A stretch of 64,000 nt of DNA from Siphlonurus alternatus (lineage: Eukaryota; Arthropoda; Insecta; Ephemeroptera; Siphlonuridae), in NCBI GenBank assembly GCA_949825025.1, contig OX463781.1:42525469-42589468 (forward strand), written 5' to 3'. The stretch's first letter is position 1. Each line of letters begins with the position of its first letter. This document shows positions 53,661 to 64,000 of the stretch, one piece after another. The position numbers were made by a program, and so were the translations under genes. Below the pieces are notes generated by a model that was not told the DNA's origin, ran no database searches, and was given only the letters and a program-made list of their open reading frames with translations.

Positions 53661-54245
53661 TTGATACGATTTTGTAACGATTCTTGATTTTCTTTCAGTT
53701 TGAATTTTATCCAATTTCGAATTTTGGATATGTATATGGATAATTTGTATTTTATTAAGTTTGCTTGAGTTTGTATACTATGTTAAATTTAAGGTGATAC
53801 TATAACTGAACTTTTATTTAATATTTGTATCTTAGATCTTTTTTATGATGATGGTTCAAAAAATTATGTAAATTTTTGGTAAATCGAATGACTCATAAAT
53901 CATATATCTCATGTATTCATAATTAGGTGATGTGAATATAATTATGCCACAGATTTTTTTTTTATTGTCATGATTTATTCTTGCATTTGTATAAATTAAG
54001 CATTCAAATTTTAATCATTTACCGAAATATAATGAAATTCACAATATATGGTGTATTATTTTATCTGTAGTGGCAGGATTTAAAAAAAAAATTCTGTGTA
54101 TATACATACTTTGTTGTGCATAGTGTTTAGTGATCCAAAAGTTAATTGTTATTTATGTATAAATATGGACGATCTCGACGTTATGTCTTGAGTTTAATAT
54201 TGTTGACATGCTTCAGGGGCGTAGACAAGGGGGCGAGATATGTTA
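53661..54245. other. AT-rich stretch after the LINE remnant
   Basis: Probably the LINE 3' UTR plus unique sequence; nothing else is recognised. Confidence 0.35.
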
Positions 54246-54818
54246 AACCTGACGAAAATATAAAAAGTTTTTTTCAACAAGTAAATGTATATATACTATA
54301 TATTACAGATTAAAGTCACGTTTTTTTTTTCTTTTTTAAATAAATTTAAAACAACATTTTTTACCCATATTTTCACAAAAAAAATTAATTTTAAAAAAAA
54401 AATTAATTTTTATTACCACAGAACTTTTTATAGTCTTTGTATATTAAATATATATATATATAATAGATGTTCAAATTATAGCTTGTTTATTTTAGGAAAA
54501 CAATATGAAAATTATATTTTAATAAAACTTAACAAATATTAATTAATTAATGTAGTTTCGTTTCTTGTTTTGAAGCAAGGATTTTTTATTTGATATCACA
54601 TGTAAGTGGCGATGAGGATTGGATTTACGCTTGTAATATCGTTGTACATGGCATCTTGTAAAGTGAAAAATTTAAACACCAGGCACAGCTGGATAAAAAA
54701 AATAGGGCATGTAAGAACATATATTCATTAGGTTAAAAAAAATTTTTAAGCAGAGTTGAAGATTCTAACAAAAATAATAATAAACAAATGAAATAAATGA
54801 TAAATCATTATTAATGTA

Positions 54819-55138
54819 AATGGAGTATTGTCCTCAATTTTTTTATTGCAGAAATGGACAGAGGGTGCAAAGTTATGCTACCCTGATTTTTTTCAAATTT
54901 TTTAGAGACCTGGAACTATTTTTAAAAAATTATTGAAAGTTCTTTTTGTGACGTCACGCGGCGGCAAGTCCTATCTTTTTCTTAAGGAGCAGCGTCTCGT
55001 GACGTCACGAAAATGACTGTCAATAATTTTTTAAAATTACTTCCCGGGCTCTAAAAAGTCTGAAAAAAGTCAGGGTAGCATAAATTTGCACCCTCTATCC
55101 ATTTCTGCAATAAAAAAAATTGAGGACAATACTCTATT
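54819..55138. mobile_element. Hairpin MITE, AATGGAGTATTG family, in D2 only
   Basis: Arms and GTGACGTCACGCGGCGG centre as in 30078-30398. D1 has continuous sequence at the equivalent point (about 44620-44645), so this is a filled site. Confidence 0.88.
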
Positions 55139-55162
55139 ATAATATTATTATTAATTACAATT

Positions 55163-55183
55163 ATAGAGAGAGAGTGAGAGAGA

Positions 55184-55229
<46 letters not shown>

Positions 55230-55235
55230 CAGAGA
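55163..55235. repeat. (AG)n microsatellite
   Basis: AG units with GACAGA at the right edge. Confidence 0.95.
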
Positions 55236-55374
55236 GAGCTATTTTATCGGAAGTAATAGGAGAAGGAGAAGTGTTGCTGATCACCATGGCAATGAAATGT
55301 AATACGGAAAAGAATCTGCGCAGAATGTTTTTTTATTATTTATATGACAACAAAAAAAAACTTGTCCATTTCAG

Positions 55375-55425
55375 TCATCTCCTGGCTACTGCATTACTCA
55401 GAGCTGATCGCTGTGCAACTGAAAG
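55375..55425 (+). other. Exon-like 51-nt block with splice-site consensus (D2)
   Basis: Preceded by GTCCATTTCAG and followed by GTAAGATATA. The open frame reads HLLATALLRADRCATER. Confidence 0.4.
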
Positions 55426-55598
55426 GTAAGATATATTTAAATATTTATGCTAATCATCAATTACGTACACATTATATTAAATTAATAATATACTGAAAAT
55501 ATACAATATAATAAATAAATAAATAAATTAATTAATTAATTTATTAATAAGTAAATAAATAAATTTATAAATAAATAATTTGCATTTAATATAAAAGT

Positions 55599-55845
55599 TG
55601 AGCGTGGTGCAGTGCATTGACCATGAGGATCAAGTAAAATCATGGAAGCCAAGCAACGTCAAATGTGGTTAATACTTGGATGAGTAAAATTAGAGGTAAA
55701 ATTAGATGTTTTCCACGATTCCTTTAGTCTCACCTATCCCTGCGAATTCTGGGAATCACCATTCTTCCTTCCTCCCCCTCCTCATGATCCCTACATATTA
55801 CCCATGCCTCGATTTTCAAGTTCATAGGAGTGTATACTTGTACGA
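55599..55845 (+). mobile_element. 5S-derived SINE (D2, + copy), internally deleted
   Basis: 5S head then AGATGTTTTCCACG; the same deletion style as D3. Confidence 0.82.
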
Positions 55846-56166
55846 AAAATTAATAGGTTATCCAATACAAAAATAGGAGATAATTACTAGTTTTCATAGA
55901 CTAGTATAGTTTAATACATAGTTAATTCAGGCGCGTGGTAATTAAAGAGAGTGAATATTATAGGTACACAAAACAAACCTTATGACGTAAAAATATCTAA
56001 AAATGCGGTGACCTCAGTGACTTGCCTTTATTAGCGCATTGAATATGCATTGATAGGTTGTGTTGCATTTTTCCAAATATTTTGTAGTTTTCTATGCACA
56101 ATTTTGAAAAATTTTGGAATGAAATTTATTTTTTATTTTTATAATTATTTATTTATATTTACTGCA

Positions 56167-56548
56167 GAGATATACCCTGGCCTAAGAGTTTACAGCTCAA
56201 GCGGCGCAATAGATAGGGATAAGGTAGGGAAAAGATGGTGTTCACAGTCTGTTAAGCATCCCAGCATTCACTGAGGTGACATTGGGGGAACCTTGGAAAA
56301 CCTCAATTAGGATGGACATCTCTGTATTCCTTTAATGGACCAGAGCGATGTCAAAAAACTGGGGAACCACACACAAGTGCATCACTTCACTGGGTGGAAA
56401 GCGAGACGAATTTACCCCAGGTAGGGAGCAACGGAATTTTTACTTGAAACGGTCAACCATCAAGTACTAACCACACTCGATGTAGCCTGACTTAGGTGAT
56501 CTAACGAGAACTGGTTAATGCAATTCGCCATACTCAACCTAAATTACT
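56167..56548 (-). mobile_element. 5S-derived SINE (D2, - copy), full length
   Basis: The whole unit is present, including the 5S-like head (about 56445-56548, with GTTAGTACTTGATGGTTGAC on the - strand). It is the intact counterpart of the split D1 copy. Confidence 0.9.
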
Positions 56549-56910
56549 TAAAATTAATTTTAAATTCAATGACAAGCTTCAACTTAAAAATGCCACAGCG
56601 CCGCATTCTGACATCGCTCCATAAGGTTTGTTAGGAGAAAATATCTTTTTTTTTTTCATTCAAATTATATGTTCACAAAATCTCGAAAATTCTTAATGTC
56701 GTGTTAATTGATCTTTCCCGTGGCTTATATGAAATATTAATCTTGCCCTTCATAAGAACCACCGAAAAAAATTAAAAACCAGGTACCGCTGGTTTAAAGG
56801 ATAGGAAGCTTGATAGAACATGTCGTCGCGCGCAGTTCGTGCGCTAGATTTTCATTGGCTGAGAGAATTGTGTCGTCAATATTAAAGCTTCTCATTACAA
56901 TAATACTACA

Positions 56911-57240
56911 ATGGACAACATACATGAAAATTTTTTATTGCAGAAATGAATAGAGGGTACCAAATTATGCTACGTTGAATTTATTATGAATTTTTTGAGA
57001 CCAAAAACTATTTTTAAATAATTATTGAAAGTGTCGCCACGCCCCCTGGAGGCGTCAATAGGCGTCTAGTCTCTATCCTTTTTATTAAGGCTGCAGGGGT
57101 GCCAACTGAAATCACAGGACTTTCAATAATTATTTAAAAATAGTTCCGGGTCTAAAAAAAATCTGAAAAAATTCAGAGTATCATAATTTGGTACCCTCTA
57201 TTCATTTCTGTAGTAAAAATTTTTCATGTATGTTGTCCAT
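56911..57240. mobile_element. Hairpin MITE, ATGGACAACATACATGA tips, in D2 only
   Basis: The arms (ATTGCAGAAATGAATAGAGG, TTTTTAAATAATTATTGAAA) are mirrored. The inner arms are related to the GGAGTATTG family, with different tips. D1 is uninterrupted at about 46855. Confidence 0.88.
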
Positions 57241-57295
57241 TACATGTTACAAATATATAATTAAAACCTCAAATTAAATAAAATCCTTAAATTAA

Positions 57296-57480
57296 GGTAT
57301 AAGAGATAATACGGATCAGCTATCAGCTGGCTCAATGCTAAAAAAATCTCATTCATAAAAATTATGAATAAAAAAAGTTCTAGATAAAATATCAGGTTTA
57401 CAAAAACAAGCTACTTTTCGAGTAATTAACTTTTAAAGTTGAATAATTTAACATGAAAATTCCATTTCTCCATGATTTGT
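57296..57480. mobile_element. Half hairpin MITE (D2)
   Basis: Counterpart of 46916-47104. Confidence 0.65.
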
Positions 57481-57762
57481 TACAGTTTCAATAGTTAACA
57501 TGAACTTATATGCAACGATATATATGACACTGAAATCGTACGTACATCGTAAAAAAACGTAAAATAAAAGCATTGCATATATGAGCGTTACGATATATGG
57601 AGCGTTAAAAACATTTATCTCATATTATTATTATTTTAAAATTGCAAAGAAATTAAAACAATCAGAAAGTTTATAGTAATTAATTTTGTTAATAAGTTCA
57701 GTGCAGACAATAACTTATTGTTGCACTGGTAATTAGGATTTGAAATTCTTCCCGGCATTATA

Positions 57763-57935
57763 AAGCAAGTATGTATTACACGAAACAATTTTTCTAGTCA
57801 TTGTCTACAATTTTTCCTTGCAAGAAAATTTCATCTCCATACAAACAAATTTAATGTAGTTTAAGTTTTCTTGTAAGAAAAAATTATATACAATAATTTG
57901 AAAAATTGTATCGTGTAATACCGGCTTTACTCTAA
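57763..57935. mobile_element. Small TIR hairpin, CCGGTATTACAC ends (D2)
   Basis: The right end reads TTGTATCGTGTAATACCGG. The inverted ends and the ATTTTCTTGC mirror blocks match 47383-47521. Confidence 0.65.
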
Positions 57936-58420
57936 TTCCAATTAATTAACTGCAAATACCTGATAATTTATTTTTTAATATGTATGCATACCATGCATTG
58001 TAGAATAAAACATTGAAAATCTCATAAATGGTCGTATTAGGCAATAAAAAGAGTACAAATTAATTAAAACACAAGGGCGTAACTGGCAGAATAATCGTTC
58101 GCTTAATTCCAACAGAAAGTCACACCTGCATGGCTTTTTTCGGCTTTAAAATATTTTTCATGCGCGGAGTTCAGCTTTTATCATAATTGAGTAAACACAA
58201 ATCAATAGATGTTTATGTCGTCTATCTGTTAGCATATCGACCACAAATAAAGATTTTGTGGAAGTTTAAGAGCCAAGAAAATCTTATTTTTGCTGTCCTG
58301 AACAATTAAAAAAAAAACAGATACGATATTATGCATATAATAATATATATTTATATATACATATACACATTTTGCCGGAAGACCATGCAACGTTAAAAAG
58401 ATACCAAATAAATATTTTTT

Positions 58421-58758
58421 ATGGACAACATACATGAAAAAAAATTTACTGCAGAAATGAATAGAGGGAACCACATTATGCTACTCTGAATTTTTTCAGA
58501 TTTCTTTGAGACCCAGAACTATTTTTAAATAATTAATGCAATTGTGGCCATGCCCCCTGAAATCGTCAATAGGCGTCCAGTCCCTATCCTTTTTATTAAG
58601 GATTCAGGGGTGCCAACTGAAATCACAGGACTTTCAATAATTATTTAAAAATAGTTCCGGGTCTGAAAAAAATCTGAAAAAATTCAGAGTAGCATAATTT
58701 GGTACATATCCTCTATTCATTTCTGCCATACAATTTTTTCATACAGTATTTTGTCCAT
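58421..58758. mobile_element. Hairpin MITE, ATGGACAACATACATGA tips
   Basis: Same family as 56911-57240, with the CCATGCCCCCTG / GTGCCAACTGAAATC centre; the right tip is diverged (ATTTTGTCCAT). Confidence 0.83.
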
Positions 58759-59297
58759 TGATTATTTTCTTAAATTTGATTTAAATCAAAAATGAAAAAA
58801 AGTGTGTTTGGTTATAAAGACAAAATAAAAAAAGTATATTTACAAATATAATATATTTGTAATTATACATTTAAAACTTGAAATCTCCAATTACAAAATT
58901 TTAAGTATGCATACAAGTTTTTAATGTGGAGTTTAATTTACATTCAATTTTTTGTAAAAACACAAAGAATTATTGTACAGTGGAGTTTTCCAAACTCTTG
59001 GGGCTTAATTACTCAATAAAGCACAATTTTATATATATTTTCATACCTGTTTTTCGAATAAACACATTGAAAAATAAAAGTAATTACTTAATCCTCTTAT
59101 AAATAAATATAAGTAAAAATCGATTAAATTTTTATTATTGAAGAAAACCAAAATTAATTTCAAATGAAAGCTTTCCTCTACCTTTTCTTAAAATCTGTTT
59201 ATAAATATTTACATTTGAAATTGCTAATTAGTGTATGAATTCATGCAGAATAATAGTAATATATATTTATAAGACTTATAATATTAATTAATACTAT
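58759..59297. other. AT-rich spacer
   Basis: Nothing recognised. Confidence 0.4.
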
Positions 59298-59581
59298 CAA
59301 AGTCTTCTACTCGCACAATGCTTGTAACAAACCTTTGTTTATAATGTCTGTCACATAAAGACTTTTTCATTGTTAAACATGGGACGACGTAGTGCCTAAT
59401 CTTGCCACCAGAGCAGAAAATGTAATGTCATTGTTGGCGCTAGGCAACGGCTTCAACTTCATAATTAAAGGTAATTTTAAATAAGTTAATATGTAAGTCA
59501 GCAACCGTCCCATGTTTTTTTTTCACGCGGCAAACATTACACGCCAATACTTTGTTTACCAAGAACGAGCAGAAGACTTTG
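59298..59581. mobile_element. MITE with CAAAGTCTTCTACTCG ends (copy 2)
   Basis: The left CAAAGTCTTCTACTCG and the right CGAGCAGAAGACTTTG are inverted. The interior ATAATGTCTGTCACAT, ACATGGGACGACG and CCAGAGCA blocks match 32438-32703. Confidence 0.78.
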
Positions 59582-59972
59582 AATAATGCATTCTTAAATA
59601 ATATTACGTTGTTTTTGTTAGTAATATAATAGCATTCCCGGGACCAATCTTCTGCTATAATATCCAAAGAGGGCGAAACTTTTAAAACTTATAATATTTA
59701 TGAAAAAGAAAACGATTCTATACTGATATAAATCATCAGCTGACGGTAGAAAATATGTATTATTAATGTTATTAATCGGTAAATCTTTATTATAATTATT
59801 CTTTTGTTTTTCTATGTGCAGGTTGACACTGGAGTATAAGAATACTTGCTGAAAATGTAAGTGTTCTTATTTAATTAAATAAGTAAAAAAAAAAAATGAA
59901 AGAAGTTTTCCTCGGAAAGAAGATTCTCGAGACATGTTATACCTCCATTGATTCATTTTTTTTAATTTCTCC
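59582..59972. other. AT-rich spacer
   Basis: A short block with acceptor-like GTGCAG and donor-like GTAAGT (about 59820-59860) has stops in all three frames, so it is not called as coding. Confidence 0.4.
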
Positions 59973-60196
59973 TAAAGGCGGATTCAAATGGCATTTTTTA
60001 TCATGCCACGCGAAGCGAATCAATTAGCACTTGCTCTTACATCCCTTGGCGGCCATATTTGGCAAAAAAAAAAGAACATCGCATTTAACGCGATTTCACT
60101 TCTACAACCTGGCGAATTCACTCGCCGCATAGGATTTCAAAGCTTCTGTGACAAAATGCGTCGCATCGCCACTGTCGCCATCTGAATATGCCTTTA
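59973..60196. mobile_element. MITE with TAAAGGCGGATTCAAATGGC ends
   Basis: The left TAAAGGCGGATTCAAATGGC and the right GCCATCTGAATATGCCTTTA are inverted with three mismatches. The 65-aa open frame inside is not supported as a gene. Confidence 0.75.
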
Positions 60197-60329
60197 TACA
60201 TACAGAAAGACTAAAACTGTGGGTGATGATAGCATGTACAAAGCCTAAAAATAAAACACTATATTATATCATGGAAGTAGCAGAGTTATCTTATAAGTGT
60301 TATTAGATAAAACCCCTTTTTATTTTACT

Positions 60330-60722
60330 TTAAGATAAAGATAACGTTGTCAGCTGTTTTTTAGCTCCATATTTGATTAACATGTAAACCTAGGCAAATT
60401 CACAAAAATTCTGATTTTTTTTTAAAGTAGATATTAGTGCCTAAATGCCATTGGAAAAGTTTTAAAACAATTTAACGAGCCGAATTTTTATTTAATTCAT
60501 TTTTTTTTAGTTTGTTTCTTCATGGAAATAAAAGCCCTATGCTGAAAATTAATCAAATTTAAAAAATTTGGCTCGTTAAATTAATTTGTTTTTAAATTTT
60601 TTCTATGGCTTGTAGGCACTAATATCTGCCTGTCAAAAAAAATTCAGAATTTTTGTGACTTTTCTAAGGTTTACATGTTAATCAAATGGAGCTAAAAAAA
60701 ACAGCTGACCGACGTTATCAAT
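60330..60722. mobile_element. TTAA hairpin MITE, diverged relative of 9423-9815
   Basis: TTAAGATAAAGATAACGTTG at the left, mirrored GACGTTATC at the right, GATTAACATGTAAACC and ATATTAGTGCCTAAATGCCA blocks. The right terminus is degenerate. Confidence 0.78.
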
Positions 60723-60832
60723 ACATACATGGAAAGTCAAAATAATAATTTTTGAAAAAGACTTAAAATTGTGTTTATATAACCTGTGACTATATATAAT
60801 TATATAATGATATATTATATAATCTATTTCAG

Positions 60833-61109
60833 GTACCCTAATTTTGAGTGGCATCTTGTGGTTATTATGATGTTCATTCTGATCCTCTTCTACTCGATGA
60901 AACAAAAGGTGACGCAAGACCGTATTAAAGCAGAGATAGTAAGTCGCCGTCGAAGAATACACCAAAGTCTTGAGGACGGTTTTCGAGCTCCACCTCCTTC
61001 AGAAAACGTCTCTGAAGACGTCTCTGAGTGCGTAGAGCTTAAGGATTTTTCAGGAGCACGGAATAACAACAAAAGTCAGCATAACCCGCTGTATGGAATC
61101 TCTGTTTAA
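60833..61109 (+). CDS. Last exon of an unidentified single-pass membrane protein
   Basis: An acceptor (AATCTATTTCAG) precedes a 277-nt exon whose first base completes a codon. The remaining 91 codons start YPNFEWH and continue into a ~17-residue hydrophobic segment (LVVIMMFILILFYSM). A basic stop-transfer stretch (RRRR) follows, then an acidic cytoplasmic tail (SENVSEDVSECVELKD) ending NPLYGISV. Its GC content and codon use are higher than the surroundings, and ATTAAA at about 61110 follows the TAA directly as a possible polyadenylation signal. The topology suggests a type I receptor- or adhesion-like protein; the C-terminal ISV could be a class II PDZ ligand. Upstream exons were not found in the 12 kb to the left that I could check, so they may lie further away or be hidden among repeats. 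The family was not recognised. Confidence 0.7.
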
Positions 61110-61445
61110 TTAAAGTATAATTATATGAAATAAGCCTTTCCTTTTATTGTCTATTTTAATTATTCTTTCTCCTATCCAAGCTAGCTTTTTTAAAAAAAAA
61201 AAGAACCTGATAAGGACAATTTATTCTAATTTATTATATTTATACAATAAGATGCTGGACCTTAATAATAATAATAAGATATAATATAATAATGGTATAC
61301 CGTTAATACAGAACAATGCAGCCTGCATGAGTCGCTGCTCGATCTGTACAAGATCCCTGTACTTACTATAAAATAAAGTAATCTTGGATCTGTAAATCTG
61401 TAGGAAGGACTCTGGGGAGTAATTATTCCAACAGGTATGACAGAA
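61110..61445. other. Downstream flank of the membrane-protein exon
   Basis: It holds the polyadenylation signal and a (AAT)n stretch near 61265. A weakly protein-like piece (about 61300-61450) could not be assigned. Confidence 0.4.
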
Positions 61446-61562
61446 GAAAAAGCCTTCATGATTATTCTCTTCGATTATTTGCAAGTCATCCTTGCGCGCA
61501 AGGCCGTGCTAATCTTCTCTGTATCGTCCCAATTTTAGTATATGTACTGTCAAAGTAAGTAC
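61446..61562 (-). ncRNA. U6-like: Divergent U6 spliceosomal snRNA copy
   Basis: On the - strand the sequence contains ACATATACTAAAATTGG, the ACAGAGA box in GATACAGAGAAGATTAGCAC, and GCGCAAGGATGAC, in the order and spacing of U6. The 5' stem-loop is changed from the usual GTGCT/AGCAC to GTACT/AGTAC, which keeps the base pair. The internal stem-loop reads CCTTGCGCGCAAGG, one base longer than usual but still paired. The 3' end diverges and reaches a T5 run (CTTTTT) after about 117 nt, against about 107 in standard U6. No TATA box is visible about 25-30 bases upstream, favouring a retrocopy or pseudogene; a functional variant is not excluded. Confidence 0.82.
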
Positions 61563-62792
<1,230 letters not shown>

Positions 62793-62920
62793 GACAGAGA
62801 GAGCTACTTGATTGGAAGTGATAGGAGGAGGAGAAGTGTTGCTGATCACCATGGCAATGAAATGTAATACGAAAAAGAATATGCGCAGAAGTTTTTTTTT
62901 TTATTATTTATATGATTACA

Positions 62921-63070
62921 CAAAAAAAAAAAAAAAACAAACAAACAAACAAACAAATAAATAAATAAATAAATAAATAAATAAATTAATAAATAAATAA
63001 GTAAATAAATAAATAAATGAATAGATAAATAAATAAATAAATTAATTAATTAATAAATAAACAAGTAAAT
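62921..63070. repeat. (AAAC)n/(AAAT)n microsatellite
   Basis: Poly-A then AAAC and AAAT units with drift. Confidence 0.93.
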
Positions 63071-63108
63071 TATTTTTTATATAAATAATACGCATTTAAT
63101 ATAAAAGT

Positions 63109-63352
63109 TGAGCGTGGCGCAGTGCATTGACCATTTGGATCAAGTGAAATCATCGAAGCCAAGCAACATCAAGCGTGGTTAGTAGTTGGATGAGTAAAAT
63201 TAGAGGTAAAATTAGATGTTTTCCACGTTTTCTTTAGTCTCACCTATCTCTGCGAATGCTGGGAATTACCATTCTTCCTTCCTCCCCCCCCCCCATGATC
63301 CCTACATATTACCCATGCCTCGATTTTCAAGTTCATAGGAGTGTTCCTTGTA
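63109..63352 (+). mobile_element. 5S-derived SINE (D3, + copy), internally deleted
   Basis: GAGCGTGGCGCAGTGCATTG head, then AGATGTTTTCCACG; ends GAGTGTTCCTTGTATG. Confidence 0.85.
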
Positions 63353-63669
63353 TGAAAAATTAATAGGTTATCCAATCCAAAAATAGGAGATAATTTCTAA
63401 TATCCATAACCTAGTATAGGTCAATTCATAGTCAATTCAGGCGCGTGGTAATTAAAAAGATGAATATTATAGGTACACAAAACAAACCTAATGACGTAAA
63501 AATATCTAAAAATTTACTCCTCAATGACTTGCCTTTATTATTGCATTGAATATGCATTGATAGGTTGTTTTGCATTTTTCCAACTATTATGTAGTTTTCT
63601 ATGCACAATTTTCAAAAACTTTTGGAATGAGATTTATTTTTTATTTTTATGATTATATATTTTTACTGC

Positions 63670-63860
63670 AGAGATACACCCCGGCCTAAAAGCTTAGAGC
63701 TCGGGCGGCGCAATAGATAGGGATAAGGTAGGGAGAAGATGGTGTCCACAGTCTGTTAAGCATCCCAGCATTCGCTGAGGTGAGACTGGGGGAACCTTGG
63801 AAATCCTCAGTAAAGATGGACATCTCTGTTTTTTATTAATGGACCAGAGCGATGTCCAAA
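63670..63860 (-). mobile_element. 5S-derived SINE (D3, - copy), 3' part
   Basis: Same portion as 45968-46160, ending at GACATCGCTCTGGTCCATT; the D1-type replacement sequence follows. Confidence 0.82.
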
Positions 63861-64000
63861 GTACGGGTTCTTAGCAAATAACCGTGCATTTTGTTATATA
63901 AGCTTGAAACTTTCAGGAATCATTAATTTGGTCATAAGAACCAAAATAAAATCCGGTGCCCGAAAATTGCACCACCCTTTCAACCCCTGGGAGAGTTTCA

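Larger units (their letters stand above)
54246..58044. repeat. Duplicated segment, copy D2
   Basis: Collinear with 44019-47646. It differs by two hairpin MITE insertions (54819-55138 and 56911-57240), the absence of the (TGAA)n expansion, and an uninterrupted - strand SINE. Confidence 0.88.

Noticed and set aside
59820..59860. Short block with acceptor GTGCAG and donor GTAAGT
   Set aside because: All three frames contain stops; it may be non-coding but cannot be supported as an exon.
59988..60185. 65-aa ORF (MAFFIMPREANQ start)
   Set aside because: It lies wholly inside a MITE with inverted TAAAGGC ends.

Overview
The window is strongly AT-rich eukaryotic (metazoan) DNA. The evidence is spliced genes with GT-AG introns, a sorting nexin of animal type, 5S-rRNA-derived SINEs, two LINE families, a Ty3/gypsy retrotransposon and many palindromic MITEs. 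The species cannot be named from sequence alone. Host coding sequence is sparse and sits at the two ends; most of the middle is transposons inserted into older transposons.

Region by region. 0.7-3.7 kb holds two host genes on the + strand. The first is a three-exon SNX24/SNX22-like PX-domain protein (167 aa, exons 673-819, 917-1098 and 2196-2370). The second is an intronless 432-aa SLC37-like major facilitator transporter whose ATG lies two bases after the SNX stop codon, a dicistronic-looking pair. 3.8-16 kb is a field of hairpin MITEs (several with TTAA ends), AT microsatellites and a decayed 60-bp minisatellite. 16.3-28.2 kb is an old LINE (LINE-A, - strand) split by an element with long tandem-repeat-rich inverted termini and an 8-bp target duplication (18210-26830). 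That element carries a second TIR element and an intact 6-kb LINE (LINE-B, both ORFs open, 13-bp target duplication). 28-33 kb holds 5S-derived SINEs and more hairpins. 33436-38878 is a complete gypsy element (- strand) with identical 310-bp LTRs and a single intact 1477-aa Gag-Pol ORF, but no visible target duplication.

40.8-42 kb contains broken LINE pieces, including a 182-bp spacerless palindrome. 44.0-47.6, 54.2-58.0 and 62.8-64.0 kb are three copies of one duplicated segment, each with a + and a - strand 5S-derived SINE and large microsatellites; comparing them shows individual MITE insertions. Between the copies are a broken proline-rich coding unit (47.6-49.2 kb), a small GC-rich hairpin (49.87 kb), and a 2.3-kb TIR element with internal 38-bp repeats (50.1-52.4 kb). 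Near the right end are the last exon of an unidentified single-pass membrane protein (60833-61109) and a divergent U6 snRNA copy on the - strand (61446-61562).

The host genes show no common pathway. The SNX and transporter ORFs are linked by position only. The transposons form a readable relative chronology: LINE-A is oldest, the foldback element and its passengers came later, and LINE-B and the gypsy copy are the youngest by intactness.
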